Below are positions 7,099 to 8,529 of a stretch of 8,529 nt of DNA, piece by piece (within the stretch, counting starts at the first letter, position 1; every line of letters starts with the position of its first letter). The stretch spans positions 1 through 8,529 of the forward strand of contig JADHND010000063.1 in the NCBI GenBank assembly GCA_016779685.1. The letters run 5' to 3'. The notes under the pieces were generated by a model. The model did not search any database. It had not been told where the DNA came from and saw only the letters and a list, made by a program, of their open reading frames with translations. The stretch comes from Shewanellaceae bacterium (GTDB taxonomy: Bacteria; Pseudomonadota; Gammaproteobacteria; Enterobacterales; Shewanellaceae). The position numbers and the translations under genes are program-made.

Positions 7099-7710
7099 AT
7101 GCAAAAAAACCGCAAAAAATCGTTGAAGCAGCCAGCTGGCTGCATTCGTATCATCGGCGGGCAATGGCGTGGTCGTAAAATTCCAGTGATCGATGTAGAA
7201 GGATTGCGCCCAACCACTGATCGCATGAAAGAAACACTATTTAATTGGCTCATGCCTTATCTTGCCGAAGCTCGAATCCTCGATCTATTTTCTGGCTCTG
7301 GTGCGCTTGCGTTCGAAGCTTTAAGTCGATATGCACAATACGCTCTTTTGTGTGAGAAAAACATGATGGCCGCTCAACAACTGGAACAGCACCTCGACTT
7401 GCTCAAGTGTGAAAATGCAGACGTATACCGTGGCGATAGCATCGCAATGCTGCAACATAACTGTAAACAAGCTTTCGATATTATTTTTCTTGATCCTCCA
7501 TATCGACAATCACTCATCACCAGCTGCCTTGACTTAATTGAGAAGGGTCAGTGGTTAAAACCAAGTGGTATCTTATTCATTGAAATCGAACAAGAGGCGC
7601 CGGCACCTAGCCTAGGAGAAAACTGGCTTCTTCTCAAAGAAAAGCGTGCTGGCCAATCTCGCTTTCAATTGTGGCAATTTCAACATATAATACCCGGTCT
7701 TTATCTTTAA
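7099..7710 (+). CDS. rsmD: 16S rRNA (guanine(966)-N2)-methyltransferase RsmD
   Basis: Transfers a methyl group from S-adenosylmethionine to N2 of G966 of 16S rRNA during 30S assembly. The 203-residue product carries the family N-terminus RIIGGQWRGRKI (17-28) and RPTTDRMKETLFNWL (37-51), SAM-binding motif I LDLFSGSGALAFEALS (61-76), and the catalytic LDPPY (131-135) of N2-guanine/N6-adenine methyltransferases. The ATG at 7099 is required because RIIGGQWRG begins at residue 17 and no other Met precedes it; E. coli RsmD has a similar short basic lead-in. The ribosome binding site is poor (AAAGAG about 10 nt upstream, in an A-rich run). Divergent from ftsY, as in E. coli. The next gene starts 20 nt after its stop and is probably co-transcribed. 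Confidence 0.96.
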   Translation: MQKNRKKSLKQPAGCIRIIGGQWRGRKIPVIDVEGLRPTTDRMKETLFNWLMPYLAEARILDLFSGSGALAFEALSRYAQYALLCEKNMMAAQQLEQHLDLLKCENADVYRGDSIAMLQHNCKQAFDIIFLDPPYRQSLITSCLDLIEKGQWLKPSGILFIEIEQEAPAPSLGENWLLLKEKRAGQSRFQLWQFQHIIPGLYL

Positions 7711-7730
7711 ATAATGTAGCGCTAGCAATC

Positions 7731-8529
7731 ATGCACTCCCTCTTTCTCCTAAGCTGTATCTCTCTTATTTTGGGGCCCCTATGTTATCGTCTATTGATAC
7801 GGTCTCAATCTTTACTCAAAGTACTCGACGGTTTTATTTTTATTACCATCGGTGGCTTGGTGTTCACACACATTGTCCCTGAACTGATATATGCAGAAGG
7901 AATTCTGATTATCCTATGTGTTGCTTTTGGGGTGCTTGGCCCCACCTTGGGCGAAAAAGTCTTTAAACGGCACTCTCATATGACGCACAATTTAACCATT
8001 GTGCTAGGCGTGTTTGGTCTTATTCTGCATACACTCGCAGACGGAAGCGCTCTTACCATCACTGAAAATTCTGGTAATGTGTTGCTCGCAATTGGCATCA
8101 TAGTACATCGATTCCCAGAAGGCTTAGCTGTATGGTGGATTGTTAAGCCTTCTTTAGGAACACGCTGGGCCGTATTTTGTATCTGCTTTATGTTGTTGGG
8201 CTCTACCGTTGGCTATTTAAAAGGCGACGCCTTTTTACATGCACTCCACATTGAGAATAATTTTCTTCAAGCCTTTGTCACAGGCTGGATTTTACATGTT
8301 GTCTTCCACCAGCCACATGCAACACATACAGATAAAACCAATCCCCAATTGGAATTTCAAACAGGTTTGGGGGCTTTATTGGGGCTCGGCATGTTGCTCG
8401 TCATGTTCGGTGTCCATCATGCCAATGAAAGCGTGAACACCAGCGAGGCGCATCAACATCACACACATATGCACAATACACACCCCGAATCCGAACTTAG
8501 CCTCTTAGATCAACAGCACTTATCAGGAT
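7731..8529 (+). CDS. ZIP-like metal transporter, His-rich, 3' end outside window
   Basis: An open frame runs from ATG 7731 to the window edge (266 codons, no stop), so the protein is incomplete at its C-terminus. It is mostly hydrophobic, with about 7 likely spans. Three ZIP-like motifs appear in the family's order: HIVPEL (47-52), like the HLxPE of early ZIP helices; HTLADG (100-105); and HRFPEG (126-131), like the paired H-x-x-x-D/E-G motifs of ZIP helices 4 and 5 that line the metal site. The Asn/Glu that usually follows the histidine is replaced by Thr and Arg, so the metal site is divergent. After a span at about 211-228 comes a histidine-rich segment (229-251, nine His), a plausible metal-binding loop. 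Zinc or another divalent metal is an inference. No Shine-Dalgarno sequence is visible; coupling to rsmD, which ends 20 nt upstream, is possible. Confidence 0.65.
   Translation, partial: MHSLFLLSCISLILGPLCYRLLIRSQSLLKVLDGFIFITIGGLVFTHIVPELIYAEGILIILCVAFGVLGPTLGEKVFKRHSHMTHNLTIVLGVFGLILHTLADGSALTITENSGNVLLAIGIIVHRFPEGLAVWWIVKPSLGTRWAVFCICFMLLGSTVGYLKGDAFLHALHIENNFLQAFVTGWILHVVFHQPHATHTDKTNPQLEFQTGLGALLGLGMLLVMFGVHHANESVNTSEAHQHHTHMHNTHPESELSLLDQQHLSG

Noticed and set aside
7772..7779. GGGGCCCC palindrome near the start of the ZIP-like gene
   Set aside because: Eight bases within coding sequence (Gly-Pro codons), with no flanking structure or T-run.
8239..8436. 65-codon open frame inside the ZIP-like gene
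   Set aside because: It is out of frame with the larger open gene that shows clear family motifs; no independent evidence for it.

Overview
This is a chromosomal window of a gammaproteobacterium with moderately low GC (judged by eye, not counted). The minus-strand order ftsY-ftsE-ftsX-rpoH, with rsmD divergent from ftsY, is the arrangement known from Escherichia coli and many other Gammaproteobacteria. NfuA, RpoH and RsmD are close to their E. coli counterparts over the motifs I can recall. I cannot fix the genus; a marine or aquatic lineage outside the enterics is a low-confidence guess. Nothing points to a mobile element, CRISPR array, tRNA, rRNA or recent transfer.

Left part (1-2806): nfuA (Fe-S cluster carrier) on the plus strand converges on dinF (MATE-type exporter), and the two stop codons share one TTAA. 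Upstream of dinF on the same strand is a six-span membrane protein of the YciC/UPF0259 type. The two membrane genes are 14 bases apart and probably form one transcript. They are separated from rpoH by a perfect 13-bp terminator hairpin.

Centre (2908-6956): ftsY, ftsE, ftsX and rpoH are read in that order on the minus strand. FtsY is the SRP receptor; FtsE and FtsX form the ABC-type complex that regulates cell-wall hydrolysis at the septum; RpoH is the heat-shock sigma factor. ftsY-ftsE-ftsX are tightly packed (4-nt gap, then a 14-nt overlap). rpoH follows a 204-nt leader with its own candidate promoter and a possible hairpin over its ribosome binding site. That leader has no stop codon in the rpoH frame, from the ftsX stop codon to the normal rpoH start.

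Right part (6957-8529): a 142-bp divergent promoter region, then rsmD (16S rRNA guanine-N2 methyltransferase), then the first 266 codons of a ZIP-like metal transporter with a histidine-rich segment, cut by the window edge.

Most of the window is ordinary core genome. The points most worth a second look are the stop-free rpoH leader, the possible RNA thermometer there, and the incomplete His-rich ZIP-like gene.
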